From: Cylindrodendrum hubeiense
Taxonomy: Eukaryota > Ascomycota > Sordariomycetes > Hypocreales > Nectriaceae
Assembly: GCA_014621425.1 (NCBI GenBank)
Contig: JAANBB010000016.1
Span: 62,001 to 126,000, forward strand
Direction of reading: 5' to 3'
Length of the DNA stretch: 64,000 nt
Shown one piece after another: positions 45,147 to 55,386 of this stretch. A model generated the notes under the pieces. That model searched no databases. It saw only the letters and a list, made by a program, of their open reading frames with translations, and was not told where the DNA came from. The first letter of the stretch is position 1, and every line of letters starts with the position of its first letter. Both the position numbers and the translations under genes were made by a program.

Positions 45147-46439
45147 CTAACGTCCACCGCTGCAATCCCAGTTACCAAATGTTCCCAAAGTAGGAAAAAA
45201 CGAACGTATTTTTAGATTCGCGATGTGCATCAAAGCGATTCCTTGGCCAATGTGTAAACCTCCAGGAGGGATAACAATGTACAAATCAGAACACAGCATA
45301 TCGTCCGGTCGAAACTTATTATAATATGCTGCTTTCCCTTGAACAGACACGGATTGCATCGCACAATGGTAGCCACTCTGTGTGAGCCATGCTTGAAGGC
45401 TCGTCTGGCCAGTGAGGCCTTGAAGGTGGTCGAATGGTTCATAACCAAGATTGAGGTAGTCAATCCCAGCTCTGCAGAGCAGTCTCATGGCGGTAATGAC
45501 AAGCAAATCTGTTATGCCGCGCGGCGCAGAAGACGAGGCAATGCATGGATCTAGATGGAATCCACTGTTGGCACCGAGACACCGTAACGCTGCGAGACCA
45601 TTGACACGGGTATCACGGTCCGTTGTATAGAGAAATAGGGTTGCATCCGGACGACAAAATAGGTCATACACCGTGACGAAGGCCTGTGAGTTTGCGCCGT
45701 GCTTGGCGTTACGTGCTTTGCGCCAACCATCGTAGAGCTTCTGTAGCTCAATCTCAAGTAAATGATCTCTATCCGTAGCGCTTGGATTGTATAGATGGAT
45801 GGTAACTCCACCCCGTTTTTGGTCGAGTAGTTGTCGAGTTTGACTCATCATCCGTTTGCCTGCGCCTTTGAGCAGAACCGGGTTCGTCAATGGGTTAACA
45901 ACCCGTTCGCGACCGAATTGCACAGTCGCCCAGTCTTGTTCTCGAGCATATTTCGCAAATGTTTCGCTCACTCCCATGAACGCAACCCCCAACCCGAGTT
46001 TCGATCGAATGGCGCGGAACTCCTCTAACAATTCCCCGAATGTCTCTGATGAGCAGAGAGGATCCCCCGTGACAATGGCAGTGCGATTCTCGATCTTGTA
46101 TAGCAGAGCCCCGTGGCCTTCTTGACTTGTGAAAGTTCGGTAGCTGGGGTCCAGGATTCCCATATGAGCAGCTCTTCCGTATCGTTGGTATGCGCGATCG
46201 AAGTCTTCGTGTTGGTCGGAGTCTAATTGTGTCGGTTTGTGTGATACAGCAAAGTGCGTTGCTTGTTCCAGGAGAGATGACGGAGGCGTAGGATTCCCAT
46301 ATTGGAGGCAAGACTTGATGGGAAGTCCCCTAATGTCAGGGGAAGATTCGAAAGCGGAACAGACGCTGGCCATGAGACCGCATGTTGTGTTCAGACTTGT
46401 AGCGGTGACGGAGGATGCCGGTAGCGACAATGTCGACAT
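45147..46439 (-). CDS. DUF2156 aminoacyl-tRNA-dependent transferase, ergosteryl-amino-acid synthase type
   Basis: A single exon of 430 codons. It carries the DUF2156 (LPG synthase C-terminal) tandem-GNAT-like fold: ALLYKIENRTAIVTGDPLC, GVAFMGVSETFAKYAREQ, VNPLTNPVLLKGAGKRMMSQTRQLL, ELQKLYDGWRKARNAKHG and DLLVITAMRLLCRAGIDYLNLGYEPFD. In bacteria this domain (MprF) moves amino acids from tRNA to phosphatidylglycerol. In fungi it aminoacylates ergosterol, either fused to AspRS (ErdS, aspartate) or free-standing (ErgS, glycine). This copy has no synthetase part, so it fits the free-standing type. The amino acid and lipid are inferred from family knowledge, not seen. No N-terminal membrane helices are evident. 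It faces the carboxylesterase tail-to-tail about 190 bp away. Confidence 0.82.
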   Translation of the reverse strand: MSTLSLPASSVTATSLNTTCGLMASVCSAFESSPDIRGLPIKSCLQYGNPTPPSSLLEQATHFAVSHKPTQLDSDQHEDFDRAYQRYGRAAHMGILDPSYRTFTSQEGHGALLYKIENRTAIVTGDPLCSSETFGELLEEFRAIRSKLGLGVAFMGVSETFAKYAREQDWATVQFGRERVVNPLTNPVLLKGAGKRMMSQTRQLLDQKRGGVTIHLYNPSATDRDHLLEIELQKLYDGWRKARNAKHGANSQAFVTVYDLFCRPDATLFLYTTDRDTRVNGLAALRCLGANSGFHLDPCIASSSAPRGITDLLVITAMRLLCRAGIDYLNLGYEPFDHLQGLTGQTSLQAWLTQSGYHCAMQSVSVQGKAAYYNKFRPDDMLCSDLYIVIPPGGLHIGQGIALMHIANLKIRSFFPTLGTFGNWDCSGGR

Positions 46440-47217
46440 TTTCGCTGTTACTTGATCGAGATGAATGAAAACCAGTTTCCAGCGATGGCGCTAGCAGCCA
46501 GTGTTGTTCGTTACTCACCGTGTACCAGAACTGCAGTGGCCCATGATTCATATTTACACAATGTGGCAGCTCGCGGAAAATACGGCCCCGAAACCTCCAC
46601 GACAAAGGGGCATTTCAAGACCGGAAAAGGCCGAGAGATTTGACTCCTCAGCTCACCACGTCGTCGTCGTGGCTGACACGGCTGCGGATTGGACAACTTT
46701 GCACTGCCAGCGCTCGTCTATTTTCCATTCAACTGAGGTCGGCACTCGGCAGCGGCTGCGATGCACTCGTATACGAGGTAATGGTCTTGTATGTCTCCCT
46801 AATAGGCTGATAGGTTGTGTCGTAGAAAAGAGAGTGGGGCGAAGGACAGGTAATCCGGCATTCGGCTAGCTTGTGGAGCTTCCCCAAGCCACAGGACCAA
46901 CAATCCTATCTTAATTAGGCAATAGTTGCGCACAGCCTCATTCGAGATGCCGAGTTCACATGGCAGCCTACACTTTGCTGGAGGCTTCTCCAAAGCCCAG
47001 ACCGTGCTTCGCATTACATGGGCCGATTAGGCATTGGAAGTCAGAGTGGTTTATGACGTAGATGTAAAACAAGGTCATATTGGCTATTTCTGCATTGCTT
47101 TGAGATAAAAATAAACTCCTAAGTAAACGTAATCCAAATGACGCTGCTTCAAATGGTTCCGAGTTTCTAACATAAAATGATGCCCAGGAAAATCGTTAAA
47201 TCTATCACCATGCTTGT
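46440..47217. other. intergenic region
   Basis: Promoter of the DUF2156 gene and 3' region of the AAA gene. No gene seen. Confidence 0.5.
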
Positions 47218-50050
47218 TTACTCATAGTGACCCTCCTGGTGAAAAGTGCTTCGTGTAATGTCCCCGTCGTAGTTGGCCGACTCCTTCTTCATGTGTCGAT
47301 CGAAGCTCTGCGTCGACAACTGCACCTTCTCAAACAGCGCACGATCCAAGACGGGCGCTGCAGGCGGCAGCTGGCCACGGTTGCGAGCCTGCTGGGCCTG
47401 GTTGGTGTGGTTGTGGACCGCGAGGCTGGATGTGATCTGGAAGGCGCTTCGGATCTGTCGGCCGTTCCAGCAGCCGGTTGATCGGGCGAGTTCCTCGTAA
47501 TGCTTGGTTGCGAAATCGATGATTTCGTTCTCCTTGATGACGATGGCGGGCTCGCCAGTCATCTTGTGGCGCTCGGCCTCGATCTCCTTGAGCTTCGCAA
47601 TGTTCAGGCGGAAGATGTCGCGAGTCTGAGTCTTGTCCAGAGGAGGCTGCGAGCAAAGTTAGTTTTACAGACCAAAACCGTAAAAGAGAGGGAAGAGAAC
47701 TTACGTAGTAGAGTGACAGGTGGATACGAGACTTGAAAGCCTCGTCGATGGTGCCAACACGGTTGGTGGTGAGGAACAGAAGACCGTTGTAGTACTCGAG
47801 CACTCGGAGGAAGACGGAAACGAGGGCGTTCCTCTTCATGTCGAGCTTGGAACGCTGGGACAGGAAAACATCGGCCTCGTCGAGCAGGAGAACACAGTCC
47901 CAGAGATGGGCCAGACGGAACACATTCTTCAGAGACGACTCGACCTCGCGAGGCGTCAGACCAAGATCACCACAAGTGATGACGAACAGCGGCTTGTGGT
48001 TCTCCATGGCGACAGCCTCAGCAGTGGCCGTCTTTCCGACTCCGGGAACACCGTGGAGCAGGACAACCAGACCACGGCCCTTGCCCTGGATCAGATCCTG
48101 CGAGGGACCCTCGGTGGCGGTATCGGCATAGCGACGCTCCAGAATCTTCTTCTGGAAATGCGACGTCACTAGACCGCGCACGACGTCCTTGTACTCGGCC
48201 TGGATCCGGAGGTTCTCGAAGACGCCCGGCTCCCGGCGCACAGGCTTGAGAAGGTTCAGATCGATCGGCAGGAAGCGACGCTCCCTCAGGGCGTACGCGA
48301 ACATGCGCTTGGGGATAAGCACAAGGTCCTCCTCGCGGAGATCCAGGGCCTTGGGGTTCGTCTCGAAGTTGCGAGAGCCCTGGACGCGGGACTTCAGGAA
48401 CGAGTCGACGTTGAGGTTCTCGCGGCGTTGTCGCAGCTCGACTCCGTCGGCCTTCTGCACGATCTCGCTCTGCGAGTAGGCAAGCGACTGGCGCGAGCCG
48501 TTGAACCAGTGCTGGATGGGCATCTCGTCGTCCTGGACCTCACATCTGACTGACTTGTTCACCGTCACCTGATGGAAACGGGGACGCCAGTCAGGCATCT
48601 TCTGGTACGCCTCAGTGAGATCAACGACGACATCACTCTCAACAAACTCGGGATGTCGCATCTTCTGGTAGTCCTCGTTGTCCAGAATCTCGTTCTCGGG
48701 GTCAGTGCCGACGGCAGGGGGGTTCCTGGTCAGGGTCCAGGCATTGTACTGCTGGTGGCGGTCATCCAGATACTTGCTGAAGTCACGACCCTGCTGCTTG
48801 AGCGACTCGAGGAGCTCTTGGTGCTTGTGGCGGTAGCGGATGGGGAAAACCTCCAGAGACTCGATGTGGCGCTCGCCGACGAAGGCCTCGATATCGAACT
48901 TGCGTCGCACAGCACCGAAGGTGGCACCGTCGTGATCAACGTAGTAGGCCGAGATGGTAAACTGGGCGTTGTCGACCTTCTCAGACTCATCCGCAAAGAA
49001 CTCCCAGCCAGATGAGGGATAAGAAATTTGTGGCTCGGGCGTCTCGACCCGGTAGACACGCCAGACCTCGTGGTAACGGCCGCCGGTCTCACCCGCCGCA
49101 GGCATGTAGATGAGGTCGCCAACGCGGAAGAGAGACCACAAATCCTCAAACTTGACCTTGTCAGCCTCACCTCCGTTGAACTGGTCGTACAGGGGCATGA
49201 TCTCGTCGTCGATGAAGTTGACGTAGCATCGCATGTCCCGGAGGGCCTCAGGGCTGTCCATAAGGCCGTCAAAGTCCTCGTCGGCATTTGAGTCAACAGA
49301 TTGGAGAGACTCAGTGTCGTCATCGTCGCTGTCCTCCTTTTCCTCAGAGTCGGGGCTCTCCTCGACAACCTCAACTCCGTCGCTCTCGACGCTCTCGACC
49401 TCTTCGCCCAGCTCCTCGATGTCGGCCCACTTCTCCTCAAGTGTGGCGAGGATCTCGCGCATCTTGGGCTGAAAGTAGACCAAAGCCTTAAAGGGTCGCA
49501 TAAAGGTGCGAGGAGTCGACCGTTGCTCTGTGTCGTTGAGCAGCGATGTCAGGTGTCCCAGGACGGGCTGCGACTGGATGCGGATGCGGTTGATGTCGGC
49601 ATCGGGTGAGAAGGCAACCTCGTTCTTCCTCTCGCGCTTAGTCTTGTCGCTGGATTCAACGTCTCTGTGCTGGGTAGAGACGGTAGAACGAAGGTTCATA
49701 TAACTCTGGCGAATACGAGCCGCCTGCTCGCGGCGACGGTATCCCTGCTCACGGCGGATCTGGCCCTGGAGGCCGGAGCCATCCATCAGGACATCAATGG
49801 CATAATCGGGCTGATCAATGTCCTGGAAGCGGTTCTTGAAGTTCTCAAAGTTGACCTTGCGGACCTCGGGGATCTTGGGGCGCCATTTGGCATCGGTGCG
49901 GCGACGATCAGCGAGGATGCGATCACGGCGCTCGGCTTCCTTCTGGAGGGCCAGGAACTCGTCGTCGAATTCACGGTGACGGCGCTGTGATGGGACACTC
50001 TTGCGAGCGGCCTTGCCACCACGACCAAGTCCAGCCTTAGTTCGAGCCAT
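47218..50050 (-). CDS. AAA+ ATPase, fungal DUF7025-type
   Basis: Two exons, 50050-47705 and 47646-47218 (58-nt intron, GTAAGT...CGCAG), giving 924 aa. The basic N-terminus (MARTKAGLGRGGKAARK) and Arg/Glu-rich coiled segment are followed by a long acidic stretch (residues ~215-270). A central substrate or adaptor domain begins near YFQPKMREIL and contains LWSLFRVGDLIYMPA. The AAA core has Walker A GVPGVGKT near residue 666, Walker B VLLLDEADVF, sensor-1-like LFLTTNR and the arginine-finger region FKSRIHLSLYY; the intron falls right after this. The C-terminal part holds the lid (WNGRQIRSAFQIT). Fungal relatives are conserved but poorly characterised. A nuclear location is only suggested by the basic start. 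Codon use is strongly GC-ending, unlike most neighbours, which suggests high expression or core-genome status. Confidence 0.88.
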
Positions 50051-50954
50051 GATGAATATGGGTTGTGATTGACGCTGAAAGAGAGAGTTGAAACAGAGTT
50101 GATAACAAACGATGGAAAGAAACGGGTTTCAAGGGCAACTGCGAGCTTCACTGGGATGCTCGAGATAGCCGATAGAGATGGTTTGAGTGAGAACCATTAA
50201 GTTATCGAGGAGCACTTAAGTATTATCTACAACGACTATCCGCATCACGATCCCCCTCTTCAACTGCCAAGGCTGACTCACACCGGTCTTAACATCTTAC
50301 TTGCAGGTTGCCTGCCTACGAGGCGATATCAATGCGCAGGCAGCAGCAGGGGCTGCGCCTTGGCTAAGCGTAGGCTGAGCCTATAAGCGTGAGCGACGGG
50401 CCTATAAGCGTGGCGACCAGCCTATAAGCGTGGCGACCAGCCTATAAGCGTGGCGAATTGAGGATCCACAGGTAATCAACTGTTATGCGGCGCTTATAGC
50501 TTGCATGCTACGCGGATCGGTGAATAGGACTCTAACTGCAAAAGAACTTCCGGCGACGGGGAATCTAGTCACTATGTCCCGTCTGCATTGGCGCTGGCTT
50601 GTTGCTTGTTTCGAATAAGGCGCGTTAACAAGTTCACGATGATGGCCCTGAGCGGTCTGGTGCCTGGGTAGTTGAGACGAGTGAGACAAGAGAGCAGCGC
50701 TAGGCCCAAGTTGGACCGGCGAACCGAGTATCCACTTGGACAACAGCTACCCTATATCACGAATTACCCCTCAATTCCTGCCTCCTATCTCTTCTCCTCC
50801 GCATTGTCACAACACCATACACCTGCTCTAGTAATAGATGGCTGAAGATAGATTAGACAACTCGAACAGATCGTTCTTGGATTATGCTGTTGCAATTTGG
50901 AGACGCTGTTGGGAATTGCTGCCATTGACAAGTAGCTACGTCATAACCAGACAC
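50051..50954. other. intergenic region with a minisatellite
   Basis: Promoter of the AAA gene and 3' side of the DsbA-like gene. Short frames on both strands are not supported. Confidence 0.5.
50380..50460. repeat. 20-bp tandem repeat, four copies
   Basis: CCTATAAGCGTGGCGACCAG starts at 50401 and 50421, with a truncated third copy at 50441 ending GCGAATTG and a diverged one at 50380. It lies ~330 bp upstream of the AAA gene start codon. Confidence 0.9.
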
Positions 50955-51602
50955 CTACACGTCTTTAATAACAATTGGCTCCCTCCCGCTTTTAATGACA
51001 TCGTCCAACATCTCAAGGCGATCCTGTCCCCAAAATGGCTCATCCCTGTATGAGTAAATAGGCGCCCCGAAAAATTGCTTGTCCACAGCTTCCTTGGTCG
51101 ATGCCGCCTCCTTCTCAGCGAGTCCCTTCTCCTGTTTAGCTCTCTCTAGAAGCCGGCTGCCGTCGAGCCCCGACGCATTTGCTACAGCCACGATGGTGGC
51201 AGGGTCCGCAATATCCGCCTCGTCGGCCCACACAGTCGCGAGGCCTCTCTTTGCGAATTCCTGCACAGCCTCATTGTCGTGGCCCAGCTCCTCAATAGCC
51301 GCGAGGAAGACCCTATGCGCGAGGGATGGGTCGGCGGGGTAGAATTTGGGATGCTGCACAATGGGCAATTTGCGCACCCCGGTCCATCGCTCCATCTCGA
51401 TCAAGCGGTAGGCTTGTCGCTGGACTGAGCGTTGCTTCACTGGCAGGCCGCCCGAGATGGAGAAGATGTGCATCAGGTCCACAGGCTTGTAGATGATCTT
51501 TGCGTTGTGCTCCTTCGCTAACTGCTGGAGGCGATGGCTTCCGATGTAAGACCATAGCGAGAGGAAGGAGAAATAGTATTCGATCACCGGGCGGTCAGCC
51601 AT
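50955..51602 (-). CDS. DsbA-family / 2-hydroxychromene-2-carboxylate isomerase-like (GST kappa-like) protein
   Basis: A single exon of 215 codons, close to the usual length of the family. The start is IEYYFSFLSLWSYIGSHRL, where HCCA isomerases and kappa-class GSTs have their active-site Ser. Other supports: IIYKPVDLMHIF, the long helical insert with HRVFLAAIEELGHDNEAVQEFA, and the C-terminal GAPIYSYRDEPFWGQDRLEML signature (the family's GVPTF...-GQDRL motif). In bacteria these enzymes catalyse a glutathione-dependent isomerisation in naphthalene-type ring breakdown; in fungi they are often found in metabolic clusters. The thioredoxin-like fold is known from the family. Next gene upstream on the same strand is the flavin monooxygenase. 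Confidence 0.85.
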   Translation of the reverse strand: MADRPVIEYYFSFLSLWSYIGSHRLQQLAKEHNAKIIYKPVDLMHIFSISGGLPVKQRSVQRQAYRLIEMERWTGVRKLPIVQHPKFYPADPSLAHRVFLAAIEELGHDNEAVQEFAKRGLATVWADEADIADPATIVAVANASGLDGSRLLERAKQEKGLAEKEAASTKEAVDKQFFGAPIYSYRDEPFWGQDRLEMLDDVIKSGREPIVIKDV

Positions 51603-52169
51603 TTTGAAAGTCAGAATGCGAGCCTGCAGATCGAGCTGGGTGTAGAATGTTCGTATTTAGCCTTTGTCGAGCAGAGCCAAAATAAATCGGTAATGTTGCA
51701 AGGAGCGTAGTCTGTTCTCGAGACCGTTTCTTAGACACTATCGTTACCCAACATGCCTTATATGCAAGGAGATGTGGATAACGGTATTCAAATTGCGTGC
51801 TCGCGACAAACACGGGCACAAGCACGTGATTGCTAAGGACGACGGGTCGGTCATCCCGACTTCGGCGATACGAATGTCGCCATGGTGCCAATGTCTTGCA
51901 TCGTTGGCTCCGGTACTTGATGACCGATAAGGCCCAAATGGGATACTAGACCAAAATCCGACCTTTGCCGCCTGAATGCGGACTATCGCGATTGAAAGCA
52001 GGCGTAGATAGCCACATTGACAGGGACCAGATTTGAAGACTCTTATCTTCAATCACGTATCTATTTCATGCATAAAAGGTAGTCCATTAATAGAGTTACT
52101 CCGCTCAATTACACGTGGAGATGATTCGAATAGATTCAGAGCGTGCAGTATAATGAATGATGGCCATAT
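51603..52169. other. intergenic region
   Basis: Between two minus-strand genes. No gene or repeat seen. Confidence 0.5.
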
Positions 52170-53838
52170 TCATTCCTTTGTCTCAACCGGTGACTGTTTC
52201 GCGTCTCTCCTCAATCCGGCTTCCGTCGCATCCTTCTCCCACCACTCGATTCGCTTATTGACAAACTCCCAAAATGCCTCCGCCCACTTAGCATCATACT
52301 TAGGCAACACCCTGCCAATCGTCCCAGGCGCAGGCTCACCTGCAATGGCGCGAAGAGCTTCGAAGTGATTTTCAAAGTCTGGGAGCAGCGTCCAAAACCC
52401 GGGACCGTCTCCACGTTCTGCGACCCTGGCTTGTTCCCATTTTTCCATATCAGATTGTGAGGGGAGATCCGCATGCCCGGCAAGGACACGCGCGGCTGTA
52501 ACTGCCTGCCACTCAAAGATACGAAGGCCAAAGCCGCCGGTCACCTAGTTGTGAATTTTGGTTAGTGAGGTGCAGAGGACTTTGGACAATATTTCTGGCT
52601 CATGATGACATACCATGCCGAGAAATGCTAGGCTCGGATCACTAGCCGTAAACACATGTTGGTATAGCCCTGGAATTCGACCATTCACAGGCTTCACGTT
52701 GGGTAAAAATGGAAAGCTAAACTCATAACCCGTCGCAAACACAACTACATCGACATCGTCGACAAATGTGTCGTCTGAAAACGTAATACGACCTGTGTCT
52801 GGGTCAAACGCTGAGATTGTCGGGCGGGCGACAATGTCTGGGTGTGTGAAAGCCGCCTCGGTAAAGGTTTGTGACGGCGATCGTAGAGATGAGATGATAG
52901 GAAGCTTCGAAACCAGCCGAATGTCGTGCAAGGCATCAAAGGCAGAAATCGAACCTCCTACGACGACCACGCGCTGACAGCCATCATATCCAGTTAGAAA
53001 GAGTTTATCAAAATCTCAACGCTCTCAGTGGCATAAACTCACCTTGCCCTTGAATGCTGTATTGTCTTGGTAGTGTTTTGAATGAACGATCCTCGTTGGG
53101 TATTTTTCCGCATACTCGGCCAAACCAAAAATATTAGGCACGAATGGTAGGTAATAGTGCCCCGTAGCCACGACTACGGAATCGAATCTTTCTTGCCACC
53201 AGTAGTTCGTTGATTCTCCAGGAACGTCCTTTCGGAGTGTCAGGACCCACTCGTCACCTTGCTTCTCAACCAGCTCAACAGTGGTGTTGTATTCGACCAG
53301 GTGTTCATGGCCTCCACGCTTGAGAATGCCTGTTACCCATTCACGGACAACTGTTATGTGTCTAAATGGGGAACTTGGACCATACGCTGCCAGGGTACGT
53401 TCTGAGAGAACCTTTGGGATCGGCTCTTGACTGAATGCCATGATACTAGGAGGAAGGTTGCTGTGCAGGTTCTTATGCGCACCCGTGTCTGAGTACCGTA
53501 ACTGGGGGGAGTTGACCTTTTCCGCCTTTGGTGTTTCAGAAGGAAACGTGAGGGGAACCTCAACAGGCTGGTCGGCGCGCTTCTCCAGGAGCCTGCGTAG
53601 GGATGGAATCTGGCGATCTGTGCTGGGGTTTAAAACCCTACATAAGATGGTGGTTAGGGGAACGACGTGTATCTCCTAAGTTTCGATCATGAGCTACTAA
53701 CCAAGTCCCTCCCGCGACATCCTGTCTGTCAAATACCCTTATCGTGTCGAATGCCTGCTCCTTGACCAGCGCATCAGTGGCGATGATGCCTGCTGGCCCA
53801 GCCCCAATGACTGCCACTCGACGTTTATTGGCGGTCAT
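52170..53838 (-). CDS. flavin-containing monooxygenase
   Basis: Four exons: 53838-53702, 53637-53043, 52973-52614 and 52544-52170, giving 488 aa. FAD-binding Rossmann motif VIGAGPAG at residues 10-17, followed by VAGGTW. The FMO-like middle has HSKHYQDNTAFKGK. The NADPH site is RVVVVGGSISAFD, with Gly-Gly-Ser-Ile-Ser in place of the more usual GxGxSG. FATGY at 323-327 is the signature linking the FAD and NADPH domains. The VTGGFGLRIFEWQ block comes before a C-terminal helical region. It should use NADPH and O2 to oxygenate a soft nucleophile (N, S or Se) in the cytosol; the substrate is unknown. Introns are 64, 68 and 69 nt with good donors. Confidence 0.88.
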
Positions 53839-55386
53839 AATGGCAACAAACGGGAATGTTCAACGATGCGTGAAACAGCAGGGGATGTTTTGATCTACCG
53901 ACATAGACATATACGCACGGTACTTGATTGCGCGCAGGTGCTTATGTTAAGAAAGAAAGAACATCAGCCTGCATAATGATTTGACCAGGATCACTGAGCA
54001 AAAGAGCGTTTCTGAGTGCACGTAAATGATCCACTATACCAGACCCGTAGAAGAGATGGACGCGATGGGGATTCTCTGTTTTCCCGAACACCCGTTCAAC
54101 TACTCATCGCGGGCCACCTCGTGGGCACAAAATGGCGTGATCGTGCGATATGTGGGGATTTCAACGACCGTTTGGCTCCTCAGACGCCCTACGGAGCAGC
54201 AGGTTGAAGGATGGCATCAACCTTTGCAACAAAGGCGCAATCGGGGTCTTAAATGCATGCTGGCCAGTCAAAGAAAATAACGCGTCGGCCAAGTTGATAT
54301 CGTATCCACCGGTAGGATCTGAGCCGCGATCTCAGCTCGGATTTTGAACTATTTCTTTGCTGGGAAGCGGAATTTCGCGGTCTCCTAGATTTGATATCCG
54401 TAGCATAGCCGGGATCAGGCAATGACTGACATCACTGCTGGGGTCCCCTGGATCCAAGAAGACCGAAGGCGTGATCAGTAGCCAATGAATGGCAGATGAT
54501 AATACTTCAACTCCTCCCTCAACCACTTGCTTAGAAATGCAAGCATGGTGTTCCACTCACAGTGGAGGCTCAAAAGTCTCCACTGATTCAGGCGAAACGG
54601 CGAACTAACGAGTCAGACCACCTAGAGTCTGTCCGCCCCTGCTAGCGGCCGGATAAATAGCCGGCCCAGCTGGTAATAACCAGGGAACTAACAGACCGAG
54701 TGACTCTGACCTATGCCGGCGCCAGTTGCTGGCCGGCTTGGATCATAGCGTAAACGCTCTGGTGTAGTTAGTAATGAGGATATTAGTTTAACCAGTAGGC
54801 GAATAAATCTAGACAAATTACTGGTAAGTTAAAAATATCTAGTAAGCTATGAACATAACACTATCAAGCCTCTTTGTCTTCTCTACATATAGGTGGTCGG
54901 ACTTAAAGTCGAAGAGGGAAGAAGTGAGTTGGCCCTGGAAGGGAGCCTAGGCTTTCTATTGGCCATAAAAGCTTTATGTACTGTCTTAAACGCGTGTGCT
55001 TTTTGATGTTGCGCTACTCGCTTCTGGGGTCAACTCGCTTCCCCCACCTCTGACCAAGATAGTTAGCAGACAAGGCGTACCGGTATGTCGGATATATTAC
55101 GGCGTATGTTGATTGAGCGCTCCACCCCAAATGGTCCACTTTCTAGGCTTCTTGTGGACCACTATCGCGACTACTGACCGCTCATTGAAGAGAGGTCCTT
55201 TGATTCACAATGCAATACGAAGGGTCAAGCTATTGGTCTCATGAGCTAGTATCCTTGCAAGAGGGTCAAAGTTCATTTCACAGCTCGGAACACGCTTTGG
55301 GATGTTGGGAGTTGCAATAAATATGTAGACAAATGATTGTTGATAGTATTGGTCTAGCAGTGGCTATGAAGAAGCTTTCGAATAAA
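53839..55386. other. gene-poor stretch with palindromic elements
   Basis: The left end is the FMO promoter. Around 54640-54740 several short perfect palindromes follow each other (CCGG-N8-CCGG and CTGGT-AAT-AACCAG), with GCTGGCCGGC nearby. No gene supported. Confidence 0.45.
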
